Part shown: in pieces, positions 9,406-18,321 of the stretch
Layout of the letters: every line of letters starts with the position of its first letter
Position numbering within the stretch: position 1 is the first letter of the stretch
Source: JAGQYP01 sp041392305
GTDB lineage: Bacteria; Bacteroidota; Bacteroidia; Flavobacteriales_D; Crocinitomicaceae
Direction of reading: 5' to 3'
DNA length: 64,000 nt
NCBI GenBank assembly: GCA_041392305.1
Contig: JAWKMJ010000008.1
Coordinates: 74,415 to 138,414, forward strand
Notes under the pieces: generated by a model
What the model was told of the DNA's origin: nothing
Database searches by the model: none
Seen by the model: the letters and a program-made list of their open reading frames with translations, nothing else
Made by a program: the position numbers and the translations under genes

Positions 9406-10656
9406 ATGTCTTTCACCCCGGAAGGAAAAGGTTGGATTCCAAAATATCACGAAATGGTCGCAAAGGGAGAAATTCCTTTGGATGTTGATCAATATGAGTT
9501 TGATCCTGAGAAAAATCTGTACCTCAATGTGCATGATACTGGATTGATCTATGGTTATCCTACCAATTTCATTTTCTATCCGGATGATATGGGGAAATGG
9601 TCGACTTCAAATTCTTACAAGCTTTTACTCTACGAAGGGTTTATTCTTTCCAATTTATTGAATGGTTCGTCTTCTGAACTCGACCCGAAGGAACTCATTG
9701 ATTTTTATGAAACGCTCAACCACAAAAAAGCAAAGAAATTTGGACTCTTCAAAGGAGGCGGTGGTGATGATCATGACATCGTTGATTCCCTTCTTAGTAA
9801 GCGCTTAAACATTAAAATCCATGGAGAAAGTTTTTGGCTGAATTATTTATCCAATAGCTTTATTTATACTGATCTGATTCTTTACCACAAACTGAAAATG
9901 GGATACAAATTCCCCAATTTGGAACAAAGAATTCAGGATATTCAAAAGGCTGCTTTGCATATTATTATTGCGGCTACAACCTCGAATGGGATCATTGGCG
10001 AAAAGGAAAAAGCGGTTTTCGACATGTTTTTGGCTTCTTCGAGTTTGCCCGATTATGATAAAAATGAAATCGAGCATTTGCTAAAAGCAGGACTCACTTT
10101 CTACGATCTAGTTCTTCCCGAAGAATTGACCTGGATTGTTAGACGGTGGTTTTTGGAAATTGCTTTGATTGTTATTTTAGCAGACAACGTAATCGATCCA
10201 AAAGAACAAGATTTTTTAGAGAAACTGGCCAACAAACTGGAGTTTAGTAAATATGAGTTGGATGATGCCCAAAACTCGATTCAGTCTTTTATTCTGAACA
10301 ATTTTGAAAAACTCCCCTATTTAACCGACAAATCTGAATTCCAACAAATCTATGGAAGTGTCACTAAAAAAGTAGTGAAAGCGGTTACCAACAACAAGGA
10401 AAAAATCTTACAAGAACTTTCTGAAAGCAAAGAATTGGTGGCTTTGATCAAAAAATCCACGACCAAAGAATTGTCAAGAGACGAAAAAAAGAAAGTAAGA
10501 AAGCAATTGGGAGATCTAGCTAAATCGATCCCTGCCCTAACGGTTTTCATGCTACCCGGGGGAGCCATTTTATTGCCAATTGTACTGAAACTACTGCCAA
10601 ATTTATTACCAAGCGCATTTCAATCCAACAAACTCGAAGAAGAAGGGGAAAGTTAA
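9406..10656 (+). CDS. LETM1-like / TerB-like domain protein
   Basis: The 416-residue cytosolic protein has an all-helical central part (about 180-300) with TerB-like acidic helices (AATTSNGIIGEKEKAVFD, LADNVIDPKEQDFLE). Its C-terminal LETM1-like segment reads RKQLGDLAKSIPALTVFMLP and is followed by a hydrophobic Gly/Leu tail. Flavobacteria carry similar proteins annotated as LETM1-related biofilm-associated. The C-terminal hydrophobic stretch could associate with the membrane. The biochemical role is not known. An octamer repeat array begins right at its stop. Confidence 0.65.
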   Translation: MSFTPEGKGWIPKYHEMVAKGEIPLDVDQYEFDPEKNLYLNVHDTGLIYGYPTNFIFYPDDMGKWSTSNSYKLLLYEGFILSNLLNGSSSELDPKELIDFYETLNHKKAKKFGLFKGGGGDDHDIVDSLLSKRLNIKIHGESFWLNYLSNSFIYTDLILYHKLKMGYKFPNLEQRIQDIQKAALHIIIAATTSNGIIGEKEKAVFDMFLASSSLPDYDKNEIEHLLKAGLTFYDLVLPEELTWIVRRWFLEIALIVILADNVIDPKEQDFLEKLANKLEFSKYELDDAQNSIQSFILNNFEKLPYLTDKSEFQQIYGSVTKKVVKAVTNNKEKILQELSESKELVALIKKSTTKELSRDEKKKVRKQLGDLAKSIPALTVFMLPGGAILLPIVLKLLPNLLPSAFQSNKLEEEGES

Positions 10657-10742
10657 TTAGTTACTTCGTTAATTAGTTATTTTGTTATTTAGTTTCAAAG
10701 TTGTCCAGATTCCAGAAATCCAGAAATCCAGAAATCTAAATA
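10653..10742. repeat. Two octamer-register arrays between the LETM1-like gene and rluF
   Basis: TTAATTAG, TTACTTCG, TTAATTAG, TTATTTTG, TTATTTAG occupy 10653-10692 in exact 8-bp register. A second array at 10704-10742 reads TCCAGAT, then TCCAGAAA three times, then TCTAAATA. The second array runs into the stop codon of rluF. Confidence 0.75.
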
Positions 10743-11461
10743 TCACTATCCCCCAGCAAGTGATTCAATTCCTCTAGTTCTTCTTTCGTGAAATCTCTGT
10801 ATTCTCCGACAGGCAAATCTCCCAAAGCAATATTCATGATTCGAATTCGCTTCAACTTGGTTACTCTGTAATCTAGGTACTCGCACATTCTTCGGATTTG
10901 ACGGTTGAGTCCTTGAGTTAGGATGATTCTGAATTCATTTCTACCTGTCTGCTCCACGAAACACTTCTTGGTCATGGTACCCAAAATTGGAATTCCACTA
11001 CTCATGGCTTCAACAAATTCGCGATTAATCGGTTTGTTTACACGAACAATGTATTCTTTTTCGTGGTTGTTTCTTTCCCGCAGAATCTTATTTACGATAT
11101 CTCCATCATTGGTTAAAAAAATCAAACCTTCAGATGGTTTGTCTAATCGTCCAATGGGGAAAATTCTCGTGGGATAATTGATGAAATCTACAATATTGTC
11201 TGGCTCCACTCTTGTGTCCGTGGTGCACACAATTCCAACAGGTTTGTGGAAGGCTATGTAAACTGGTTTTTGGTCAGATCCATCCACATTTGTTCCGTCC
11301 ACACAAACCTCATCCCCTTCTTGTACTTTTGTTCCCATTTCGGGAATTTTTCCGTTGATGGTGACCCGATTTTGCTCAATCAATTTGTCTGCTGCTCTGC
11401 GCGAACAATAGCCAATCTCGCTTAAATATTTATTGATGCGTACCCCTGGGTTTTCTGACAT
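10736..11461 (-). CDS. rluF: 23S rRNA pseudouridine synthase RluF
   Basis: RluF converts U2604 of 23S rRNA to pseudouridine. I take the start at the ATG giving MSENPGVRINKYL, five codons inside the longest frame, because the S4 domain then begins at the usual place (241 residues). The S4 domain is followed by the catalytic block GRLDKPSEGL with Asp107, the same position as in E. coli RluF, and by RFIMN-type C-terminal motifs (LNRQIRRMCEYL). A TATTTTTG word lies five bases before the ATG and may be a -7 element. phrB lies just upstream on the same strand. Confidence 0.93.
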   Translation of the reverse strand: MSENPGVRINKYLSEIGYCSRRAADKLIEQNRVTINGKIPEMGTKVQEGDEVCVDGTNVDGSDQKPVYIAFHKPVGIVCTTDTRVEPDNIVDFINYPTRIFPIGRLDKPSEGLIFLTNDGDIVNKILRERNNHEKEYIVRVNKPINREFVEAMSSGIPILGTMTKKCFVEQTGRNEFRIILTQGLNRQIRRMCEYLDYRVTKLKRIRIMNIALGDLPVGEYRDFTKEELEELNHLLGDSDI

Positions 11462-11478
11462 GGGGCAAAAATACAAGA

Positions 11479-12780
11479 TTATTGTTGATTCTCGTATTCC
11501 TCGATCCCTACTTTATAGACTTTCAGTGCTCTTTCTCGGGCAAACTTATGTTCGACCATGGGTTCCGGGTAGCCAAAACCTTCCAATTCTGGAATCCATC
11601 TTCTGATATATTCGCCTTTGGGGTCAAATTTCTTTTGTTGTTCGGTAGGATTGAAAACTCGAAAATAAGGTGCCGCATCACAACCTGTCCCTGCGGCCCA
11701 CTGCCAGTTCCCAACATTGGCTGACAAATCATAATCCAGTAATTTTTGAGCAAAATAGGCTTCTCCCCAGCGCCAGTCAATCAGCAAATGTTTGCATAAA
11801 AAACTAGCCGTTACCATCCGCACCCGATTGTGCATGTAGCCAGTTTGATTCAATTGTCGCATCCCAGCATCGACCATGGGATAACCTGTGATTCCTCTTT
11901 TCCACTTTTCAAATTCTTCTTCCTTATTCCTCCACTCAATTTCGTTGTATTTGGCTCTGAAATTCTCGTGAATTGATTTAGGAAAATGATACAGGATTTG
12001 CATGAAAAATTCTCTCCAGATTAACTCACTAAGAAATACGGAGTTTTGACTTTTCACCTCTCCTACCAGCTGTCGAATCCCAATGGTCCCAAAACGTAAA
12101 TGCGGACTCAAATAACTGGTTCCATCTATTGCAGGAAGGTCGCGAATTTGGTCGTATTTCTTCACTTGAGACAGATCAAAATCACGCACTTCAATCAAGG
12201 ATCTTTTAAAGCCAATTGCATGCAAGTCGGGAAACTCAAATTGTTTTTGGGAAAAATGAGAAGCGGAAATAACCCCCATCGGCTGAATTGGCTCCATTTG
12301 AAATCGACTCAACCATTTATTTTTGAAAGGAGTAAAAACAGTGTAAGGCGTTCCATCATCCTTTAAAATTTCATCCATTTCGAAAATCACTTGATCTTTA
12401 AAGCTTCGAAACTGAATTCCATTGTGATTGCAAATTTCTTCAATCTTCTGATCCCTTTCTAATGCATAAGGTTCGTAATCTCTGTTGGTGTAAAGAGCTT
12501 CAGCTGAGAATTCTGTGATCAGTTGTTCCCACACTTTCTCTGGTTCTCCGATTCGGACCAAAAGTGAGGATCCCATTTTTCGTAATTCCTGGTCTAGGAA
12601 AGTCAATCGATCATAGATAAAACTCACACGGGCGTCATTTTCTGGGAGTTCCGACAAAATATTTGAATCAAAAATGAAAACAGGAATTACATTTCGAGAG
12701 GTCTTCAGAGCATTATATAAACCCACATTATCTTCCAAACGCAGATCTCTTCTAAACCAAAAAAATGTTGCTTTTTCCAC
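11479..12780 (-). CDS. phrB: Deoxyribodipyrimidine photolyase (class I cryptochrome/photolyase family)
   Basis: Photolyase repairs UV-induced pyrimidine dimers using light and FADH-. The 433-residue product has the N-terminal antenna domain (FFWFRRDLRLEDN). The C-terminal FAD-binding domain carries SYLSPHLRFGT, ELIWREFFMQ, GYPMVDAGMRQL, HNRVRMVTASFL and the DYDLSANVGNWQW block. The Asn and Trp positions around the flavin look intact. It is upstream of rluF on the same strand and divergent from a broken TonB-like gene. A CPD-type enzyme is most likely; a cryptochrome-like role cannot be excluded. Confidence 0.93.
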   Translation of the reverse strand: MEKATFFWFRRDLRLEDNVGLYNALKTSRNVIPVFIFDSNILSELPENDARVSFIYDRLTFLDQELRKMGSSLLVRIGEPEKVWEQLITEFSAEALYTNRDYEPYALERDQKIEEICNHNGIQFRSFKDQVIFEMDEILKDDGTPYTVFTPFKNKWLSRFQMEPIQPMGVISASHFSQKQFEFPDLHAIGFKRSLIEVRDFDLSQVKKYDQIRDLPAIDGTSYLSPHLRFGTIGIRQLVGEVKSQNSVFLSELIWREFFMQILYHFPKSIHENFRAKYNEIEWRNKEEEFEKWKRGITGYPMVDAGMRQLNQTGYMHNRVRMVTASFLCKHLLIDWRWGEAYFAQKLLDYDLSANVGNWQWAAGTGCDAAPYFRVFNPTEQQKKFDPKGEYIRRWIPELEGFGYPEPMVEHKFARERALKVYKVGIEEYENQQ

Positions 12781-12863
12781 AGGTGCTTTTCATTCAAACA
12801 ATTTTGAGCAGAATAAGTTCGTATCTTTTGGAACAAATGTTGACGATCTTCATTAAAAGCAGA

Positions 12864-13248
12864 ATGCGCATAATTTTAGTTATCATACTCATCCTAACTG
12901 CACAACTTGGGTATACTCAAGAACCAGATACACTGAAATCCGAAATTCTGGATAATTCAGAAGCAGATCGTTTGGCTGAATTTCCTGGTGGAGAAATGGC
13001 TCTGCAAAAGTATATCATCAACAAAGTAGAATATCAAAAGAAGCAAAAGAAGACAATATGATTCAAGGAACAGTTTATGTAGAATTCATTGTAGAAAAAA
13101 ACAGTGAAGTGGTCATTTAAGAATTGTACGAGAGTCCACCCCATTCTGGATGAATCAGCTCTAAAAGCTCGAAACACCCCGATTCAAACCTGCATTGCAA
13201 AATTGATCAGTTAGGTTTACTTTTCCGGTAAAATTTAAGTTGGCTTAG
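12864..13248 (+). pseudogene. TonB C-terminal-domain protein, multiply frameshifted
   Basis: The frame starts with a signal peptide (MRIILVIILILTAQLGYTQ) and the LAEFPGGEMALQKYI motif typical of small TonB-domain proteins of Bacteroidota. It stops at 13059-13061. The expected continuation GTVYVEFIVEKN is in a second frame, stopping at about 13120. VHPILDESALKA is in a third frame at about 13132-13170, and a closing PVKFKLA at 13226-13248 is in frame again after another shift. At least three indels are needed to restore one protein. I read this as a decayed gene. Confidence 0.75.
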
Positions 13249-13281
13249 TCAAACCGCCTCCAATGGCAAATAAGGTTTTTT

Positions 13282-13773
13282 CAGGATATTCCAATGCGGA
13301 TTTCATCTCCGGGTTTTACTTCTCCATTTTCAAACAATGTCTCTGTCAAATAAGGAATTTTATCATCTTGAACTACCATTTCGTTCAACAATCCTTTTTG
13401 TACGTTGTTGATTTGATGACAAGGTTTGCGAAGACCTGTAATTTGAACTTGAGCCTCATTTCCCAAATGCAGAATCGTATTCCTTGGCAATTCCAGTCAA
13501 ATTAACACCAACAGTCGTCACGTTTTCCCCCATTTCTCCAGGTTGAATGTCATACCCCTTTTCCTTCATTGCATCAAAAAGTTCTTTATGAATCAAATGC
13601 ACCTGGCGCAAATTCGGGGCAGTTGGATTCTTCTTTTGATCAAAAATATGCTGAACAAATTCACCCGCATGTCGGTCACCTTCTACCCCATAATTAGCGA
13701 TAATTCGAATAGAATCCTGAACCTGTTTGTTGATGTGAACTTTTGTGGATTTGTTAACTGAGAGGATGTGCAT
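13282..13773 (-). pseudogene. MOSC-domain protein broken by one frameshift
   Basis: The upstream frame (MHILSVNKSTKVHINK... GYDIQPGEMGENVTT) and the downstream frame (HLGNEAQVQITGLRKPCHQI... KPGDEIRIGIS) together make one MOSC-domain protein of about 165 residues. The conserved Cys of the RKPCHQI motif, which binds the molybdenum cofactor sulfur in this family, lies in the second part. The frames switch at about 13484-13492, consistent with a single-base indel. It follows two other broken genes in a decayed region. A sequencing error is the alternative explanation. Confidence 0.75.
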
Positions 13774-13850
13774 TTTATGATTTTATGATTTTATGATTTT
13801 ATGATTTTATGATTTTATGATTTTATGATTTTATGATTTTATGATTTTAC
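13772..13850. repeat. ATGATTTT octamer tandem array
   Basis: Between nine and ten head-to-tail copies of ATGATTTT run up to the start codon of the broken MOSC gene; the first copy overlaps that codon on the opposite strand. The array ends with a variant TTTTACGA. Confidence 0.9.
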
Positions 13851-14065
13851 GAAGTTACTCAATTTATGGTTTCATGAATCCTTTGAGTAGCGCGATTTAT
13901 TCAATATTTATCATTTCTCCATCATGAATCAATCAGTGAATCTTCCAAAAAATAAACATTTAAATAACAATGTAATAGGGAAAAAATAAAATTGCCTTTG
14001 AAATTAGCCTGTTAATAATCAGCATCTTAGTCCAACCAAATTAATTATTGATTGTATTGGAGAAA
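13851..14065. other. Intergenic stretch with no recognised feature
   Basis: AT-rich sequence between the octamer array and the DinB-like remnant. I see no ORF, hairpin or repeat of note. Confidence 0.4.
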
Positions 14066-14503
14066 ATGAAAAACAATATTGAAATGGCCTTTTTGTATCT
14101 CGACAATGAGCCTAAGATATCTGACCGTAGATTGGCATTTGGACCACATGTTCAAAGTAATTATTGGTATTTCTCGAAGTATTGAAAGAATCCAACCTGG
14201 GAATACAGGAGAAACTTGAATATAAATCGGGCTTATGTTTTTACCCGAAATAAAATTCCTAGAGGCAAAGGCAAATCCCCCAAATCGGTTTTGCCTCCAG
14301 AGAATATTCATCCGAACGATATCAAAGACCAATATGAAAAAGCTTGGAAATGCTGGCAAGAGACCAGAACACTTCCGGCTAAATGCAATTTTATTCATCC
14401 GGTTTTTGGTCAATTGAATTTAAGACAGGCGAGGAAATTCATTAAGATGCATACCCAGCATCATTTGGATATTATTAATGAGATTATTGTGAGTTCTACT
14501 TAA
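14066..14503 (+). pseudogene. DinB-like protein remnant with an in-frame TGA
   Basis: From ATG 14066 the frame reads MKNNIEMAFLYLDNEPK to a TGA at 14183-14185, then continues in the same frame as KNPTWEYRR... to the stop at 14501. The C-terminal part has HPVFGQLNLRQARKFIKMH and QHHLDII, resembling the last helix of DinB-superfamily metal-binding proteins. A TGG-to-TGA change would explain the break, because the residues on both sides read as one protein (about 145 residues). A TTG start at 14216 for a shorter protein is possible but less likely. Confidence 0.55.
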
Positions 14504-14509
14504 TTGAGA

Positions 14510-14700
14510 ATGCGTAGTTCGGAATGCGAAATGCGGAATTATTCTTAACCTCGTAGGTCTAACTATACTGGGCATCCGACCTGCGAGGTTTACGGAGTAG
14601 GATATGATCTTTTTAACCGCAAAGGGCGCAGAGGAGGCGCGGAGATCGCAGAGGAGTTTAAAAATTCGTACTTCGTAAATCGTACCTCGTACTTCCAATC
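14510..14700. repeat. Mosaic of short-period repeats and a palindrome
   Basis: ATGCGTA, GTTCGGA, ATGCGAA, ATGCGGA at 14510-14537 keep a 7-bp register. AACCTCGTAGGTC (14547-14559) and GACCTGCGAGGTT (14578-14590) are near-perfect inverted repeats. A GC-rich block at 14615-14655 is built of CGCAGAGG-like words. TTCGTAC, TTCGTAA, ATCGTAC, CTCGTAC, TTCCAAT at 14665-14699 again keep a 7-bp register. The whole gap is repeat-derived. Confidence 0.7.
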
Positions 14701-15504
14701 TCATTTTTCAAATCCAGAAGTGAAGTCGGCTAGTCTTCCGGACTCTCTCATTTCTTGGATAACTTTGTCGATCTTTTCTTTGATCTCTGGATGCTCTTTG
14801 GAAACAGCGATTCCGTATTCTTCTTGGGTGAATTTTCTTGGAAATAATCTTGTGTTGGGGAGTTTGTTTTGGATTCTTTTGAGTGCACTGTAATCGGTTA
14901 GCAAGGCATCAATTTTTCCTTGTTCCAGAAGTTCGTAGGGCGCTACTTCCAAACCAAAATCTTTGGTAGACATCAATTGAGATTCTTTCAAATTCTCTTC
15001 CGCCCACTTAAAGGAGGTAGAAAATCGGTAGGCGAATACTCTCTTTCCTTTCAAATCTTCCAATTCAAACAAATCGGATTCCTGCATGACCATGATTCCT
15101 AGTCCATCGGTATAGTAAGATTCCGAAAAAAGCACTTTTTCTTTTCTTTCGTCATTGATAGTTATTCCTCTTATTGAAACATCGGCAAAACCTTCTGATA
15201 CGGCTAAAATTCTTGGATCTCCTTTGCCTTCATAATTGTAATTCGCAACAAATTCATAATCCAATTGCGCATGATCCAAAATATAGGTGATTAACCTGGG
15301 CTCCAGACCTGTGGGCTGATTGGCACCTTCCTTCCAAGAATAAAAAGGCAAGGATTCAGTTCCCGGACTTGCAATATAAATCCTAATTGGAGTTGATTTT
15401 TCCTTCGGGGTTCCTTCAACATTCTTTTCCGCTGATTTATCCGATTCAGCACAAGACCATAGAAAAATGGCGAGCAGAGAGCTATAAATGAAATACTTGA
15501 TCAT
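14701..15504 (-). CDS. Family 3 solute-binding lipoprotein (copy 1)
   Basis: The 267-residue product has a lipoprotein signal (FLWSC, Cys18) and a periplasmic-binding fold of the SBP_bac_3 type. Markers are TGLEPRLITYILD, FADVSIRGITI, FSESYYTDGLGIM, GKRVFAYRFSTS and the closing KVIQEMRESGRLADF. Such proteins bind amino acids or small acids, or act as ligand sensors. There is no ABC permease next to it. The gene upstream on the same strand is a paralogue with the same motifs, pointing to a tandem duplication. Confidence 0.85.
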   Translation of the reverse strand: MIKYFIYSSLLAIFLWSCAESDKSAEKNVEGTPKEKSTPIRIYIASPGTESLPFYSWKEGANQPTGLEPRLITYILDHAQLDYEFVANYNYEGKGDPRILAVSEGFADVSIRGITINDERKEKVLFSESYYTDGLGIMVMQESDLFELEDLKGKRVFAYRFSTSFKWAEENLKESQLMSTKDFGLEVAPYELLEQGKIDALLTDYSALKRIQNKLPNTRLFPRKFTQEEYGIAVSKEHPEIKEKIDKVIQEMRESGRLADFTSGFEK

Positions 15505-15579
15505 TTAGTCTGATTTTTTTTCAAAATTAAGGCTTTGAAATGAGATCCTGGAAAACTGAACGTTAAATTCCTTGAAAAC

Positions 15580-16395
15580 TTACTTCTCCAATTCACTCGT
15601 AAAGTCTCTTAAACGACCAGATTCACGCATTTTCCCTAAAACAGCGTTGATTTCTTTCAATAGAATTGGGTACTTTTTACTTATGGCAATTCCGAATTTT
15701 TCTTCCGTAAATTTTTGAGGAAATATGCGCATATCTAAATTGGATGCTCTTTCTCTCCTCAACCCACTGTAATCACTTAAATAAGCATCGATTTCCCCTT
15801 CTCTCAACAGTGTAATCGGATGTTTGCTTAAACCTACATCCTCTTGAGATATAATAGTACATCCTTCTAAATTCTCTTTGGCCCACTTATAGGTAGTGGA
15901 AAAACGATAAGCAAAGACTTTCTTCCCTTTTAAATCTTCCAAATCCGCCAAATCAGAAGTGCTTTGCACCATCACACCCAAACCATCAATATAATACGGA
16001 TCAGAGAAATTTACTTTTTCACTTCTGCCTTCGGTAATTGTAATTCCCTGAATGGAAATATCAGCCACATCGGACATTACGGCCTGAATGCGCTCATCTC
16101 CATACCCATCCACAGGGTAGTTGAGAACATATTCATATTCCAGACCCAACTGATTTAAAACATATTCGATCAATCTGGGTTCAATTCCAGTTGGAGCCTC
16201 TTCCCCTCTTTTCCACTGAAAAACAGGCAACTGAGACATCCCAGGTTGACCAGCATAAATCCTCACTTTTTCAATTTCAATTGCACTAGAGTTTGTATTT
16301 GGTGATGTATCTTCGGAGGCGGGTGTTTGGGTATCCGAGGAACACGATCCCAATAGGTAAATTCCAAAAATAAATATGTACAAATAATGTTGCAA
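15580..16395 (-). CDS. Family 3 solute-binding lipoprotein (copy 2)
   Basis: This 271-residue paralogue of the downstream gene keeps the same motif order: PTGIEPRLIEYVL, VADISIQGITI, FSDPYYIDGLGVM, GKKVFAYRFSTT, GKMRESGRLRDFTS. The lipobox is LLGSC. The two copies are clearly diverged, so the duplication is not recent. No transporter subunits are nearby, which suggests a stand-alone binding or sensing role. The copies lie 75 bases apart and are probably co-transcribed. Confidence 0.85.
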   Translation of the reverse strand: MQHYLYIFIFGIYLLGSCSSDTQTPASEDTSPNTNSSAIEIEKVRIYAGQPGMSQLPVFQWKRGEEAPTGIEPRLIEYVLNQLGLEYEYVLNYPVDGYGDERIQAVMSDVADISIQGITITEGRSEKVNFSDPYYIDGLGVMVQSTSDLADLEDLKGKKVFAYRFSTTYKWAKENLEGCTIISQEDVGLSKHPITLLREGEIDAYLSDYSGLRRERASNLDMRIFPQKFTEEKFGIAISKKYPILLKEINAVLGKMRESGRLRDFTSELEK

Positions 16396-16548
16396 GCAGT
16401 AAACTTTTGTTGAACAAAAATAGTAAAATCCTTCTAACTCCTTTGTAAATAAGTCATTTAGAACCCAACAATTCGATAAAACATTGTTTTTGTTCTTTAA
16501 ACCCTTATGAAATTAAAATTAGGCACGAATAATGATTATTTTTAAATC

Positions 16549-17394
16549 ATGAAATTGACTTGGATTTTCAGTGTATTAATTTTTTCCGGGGTTTGGGGTC
16601 AGCAACTCGAATACAGTTCGTCAACTCGACTCGATAGTTTGTTGGAGGAATCATCTGGAATAGTAGTAGCAACCGACTCTACTTTTTTCACCATCAACGA
16701 CAGTGGCAACGACCCGGTTCTTTTCGAGATTAATCAAAAAGGTAAAGTGATACGGCAAATTACGATCAAAGCAAAAAATAGAGATTGGGAAGATCTGGCG
16801 AAGGATGAATTGGGTAATGTTTACATAGGTGATTTTGGTAACAATAGCAATTCGAGAAAAGATCTCAAAATTTACAAACTACCGAAACAAGAATTAAGAA
16901 AAAACGAAATTCAGCCTATCGCCTATTCGATTATGTATCCTGATCAGAAAAAATTTCCTCCTGAAAAATATGAATTGTATTACGATTGTGAAGCATTTGT
17001 TGTACGAGATAATTTTGCCTACTTGTTTACCAAAAACCGAACCGACCCATTTGATGGATTATCGAAAGTCTACAAAGTTGACCTAAATACTACGAAAACA
17101 ACCGTGGAGAAGATTGGTGAATTGCAGTTGTGCAAAGGGGGTTGGTATCCATGCAGTGTTACGGCAGCCAGTTATGATAATGGCCAATTGCTTTTACTTA
17201 CTTATTCCCAGATTATTCGATTTAAAAATTTTGATTTTAACCATCCGGAAAAAAGTAGTTTTGATTATATCCCTCTTGGAAAGATCGAGCAATTTGAAGC
17301 CATTTGCCAAAACCCAAAAGGAGAAATCATCCTTACCTCTGAAAAGCACAAAATTATTGGTGGAAACAAACTACATAAAGCAAAAATTAAATGA
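16549..17394 (+). CDS. Secreted beta-propeller-like protein of unknown function
   Basis: The 281-residue product has a signal peptide ending at VWGQ (residue 18). The body contains ESSGIVV, INDSGNDPVLFEI, DWEDLAKDELGNVYIGDFGNN and YDCEAFV, a set of motifs seen in secreted Bacteroidota proteins of predicted propeller fold, some of which carry a sorting domain. None is seen here. The 3' end overlaps the next gene by four bases (ATGA), so the two are translationally coupled. The function is unknown. Confidence 0.65.
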   Translation: MKLTWIFSVLIFSGVWGQQLEYSSSTRLDSLLEESSGIVVATDSTFFTINDSGNDPVLFEINQKGKVIRQITIKAKNRDWEDLAKDELGNVYIGDFGNNSNSRKDLKIYKLPKQELRKNEIQPIAYSIMYPDQKKFPPEKYELYYDCEAFVVRDNFAYLFTKNRTDPFDGLSKVYKVDLNTTKTTVEKIGELQLCKGGWYPCSVTAASYDNGQLLLLTYSQIIRFKNFDFNHPEKSSFDYIPLGKIEQFEAICQNPKGEIILTSEKHKIIGGNKLHKAKIK

Positions 17395-18065
17395 TCGAAG
17401 CAATACTATTTGATATGGATGGCCTCTTAATTGATTCCGAGCCACTTTGGAAAGAAGCTGAAATCAAGGTTTTTGGAACTGTTGGAATTGATATGAATGC
17501 GCGTTCATGCGAGCAAACTGTCGGGTTAAGAATTGATCAGGTCGTGGATCTTTGGTTTCATAGTCATCCGTGGGACAACAAAAGCAAACAACAAGTCATA
17601 GATGAAATACTAGAAGAAATGCAAATGCTGATCCAAACAAAAGGGAATGCTAAAAAAGGAGTGAAAGAAATCTTTCAGTTTTTAGAGGGAAAAAAGATGA
17701 AAAAAGCTGTCGCCTCTTCCTCCTACCTTATTTTGATTGAGGCTGTTTTGGATAAACTCAATCTGCGCGACCAAATCGACCTGTATAAATCGGCAGAGCA
17801 TGAAGAATTCGGAAAACCTCATCCCGCCCTCTTTTTAAATACGGCCAAAGAATTAAATGCTTACCACGAACATTGCCTGGTTTTTGAAGATTCGTTTAAT
17901 GGTGTTTTAGCCGCCAAAGCCGCTAGAATGAAAGTAGTAGCCGTACCAGAAGAAAGCCATCTCAAAGATCCCAGAATGATCATCGCTGATTTTCAAATTG
18001 AATCCTTATTGGATTTCGATCAATCCAAGTTGGATGCAATAAATGAAAGTTTAGTGCTAAGATGA
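17391..18065 (+). CDS. HAD-superfamily sugar-phosphate phosphatase (HxpB/YniC-like)
   Basis: The 224-residue cytosolic enzyme has the HAD motif I DMDGLLIDSEPLW (nucleophile Asp8, acid Asp10), motif II ASSS, and motifs III/IV in GKPHPALF and VFEDSFNGV. The cap domain is of the beta-phosphoglucomutase/hexitol-phosphatase type. E. coli HxpB, which dephosphorylates 2-deoxyglucose-6-P and hexitol phosphates, is the closest known relative by motif. The start overlaps the upstream stop in ATGA. An octamer tandem repeat begins five bases after the stop. Confidence 0.85.
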   Translation: MIEAILFDMDGLLIDSEPLWKEAEIKVFGTVGIDMNARSCEQTVGLRIDQVVDLWFHSHPWDNKSKQQVIDEILEEMQMLIQTKGNAKKGVKEIFQFLEGKKMKKAVASSSYLILIEAVLDKLNLRDQIDLYKSAEHEEFGKPHPALFLNTAKELNAYHEHCLVFEDSFNGVLAAKAARMKVVAVPEESHLKDPRMIIADFQIESLLDFDQSKLDAINESLVLR

Positions 18066-18069
18066 ATTT

Positions 18070-18173
18070 GGACTTTTGGACTTTTGGACTTTTGGACTTT
18101 TGGACTTTTGGACTTTTGGACTTTTGGACTTTTGGACTTTTGGACTTTTGGACTTTTGGACTTTTGGACTTTT
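18070..18173. repeat. GGACTTTT octamer tandem array, 13 copies
   Basis: Thirteen exact copies of GGACTTTT run head to tail. The same unit recurs four times at 29318-29349. The reverse-strand ORF across it is just the translation of the repeat. Confidence 0.97.
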
Positions 18174-18250
18174 AAACAAGTTCTTTTTTTCTGGACACAT
18201 ATTTTTGGACAATAAAAAATACTTTCAAACAATTTATTCAAACCTAGAAT

Positions 18251-18311
18251 TCTGAATATCTCAAAGTCTGATTATCTGAAATCTGATATCTGGAATCTGA
18301 AAATCTGATAG
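18251..18311. repeat. TCTGANNA array of mixed 7/8-bp period
   Basis: TCTGAATA, TCTCAAAG, TCTGATTA, TCTGAAA, TCTGATA, TCTGGAA, TCTGAAAA, TCTGATAG follow each other directly. The array ends ten bases before the stop of the MORN-repeat lipoprotein gene. Confidence 0.75.
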
Positions 18312-18321
18312 TCCAATCAAC

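Noticed and set aside
13281..13490. A separate 69-residue protein
   Set aside because: It is the C-terminal half of the frameshifted MOSC protein, matched by motif order with the neighbouring frame.
18020..18241. 73-codon ORF on the minus strand rich in KSKSPKVQ repeats
   Set aside because: It is the translation of the GGACTTTT octamer array (three octamers give an 8-residue period); there is no start signal or family match.
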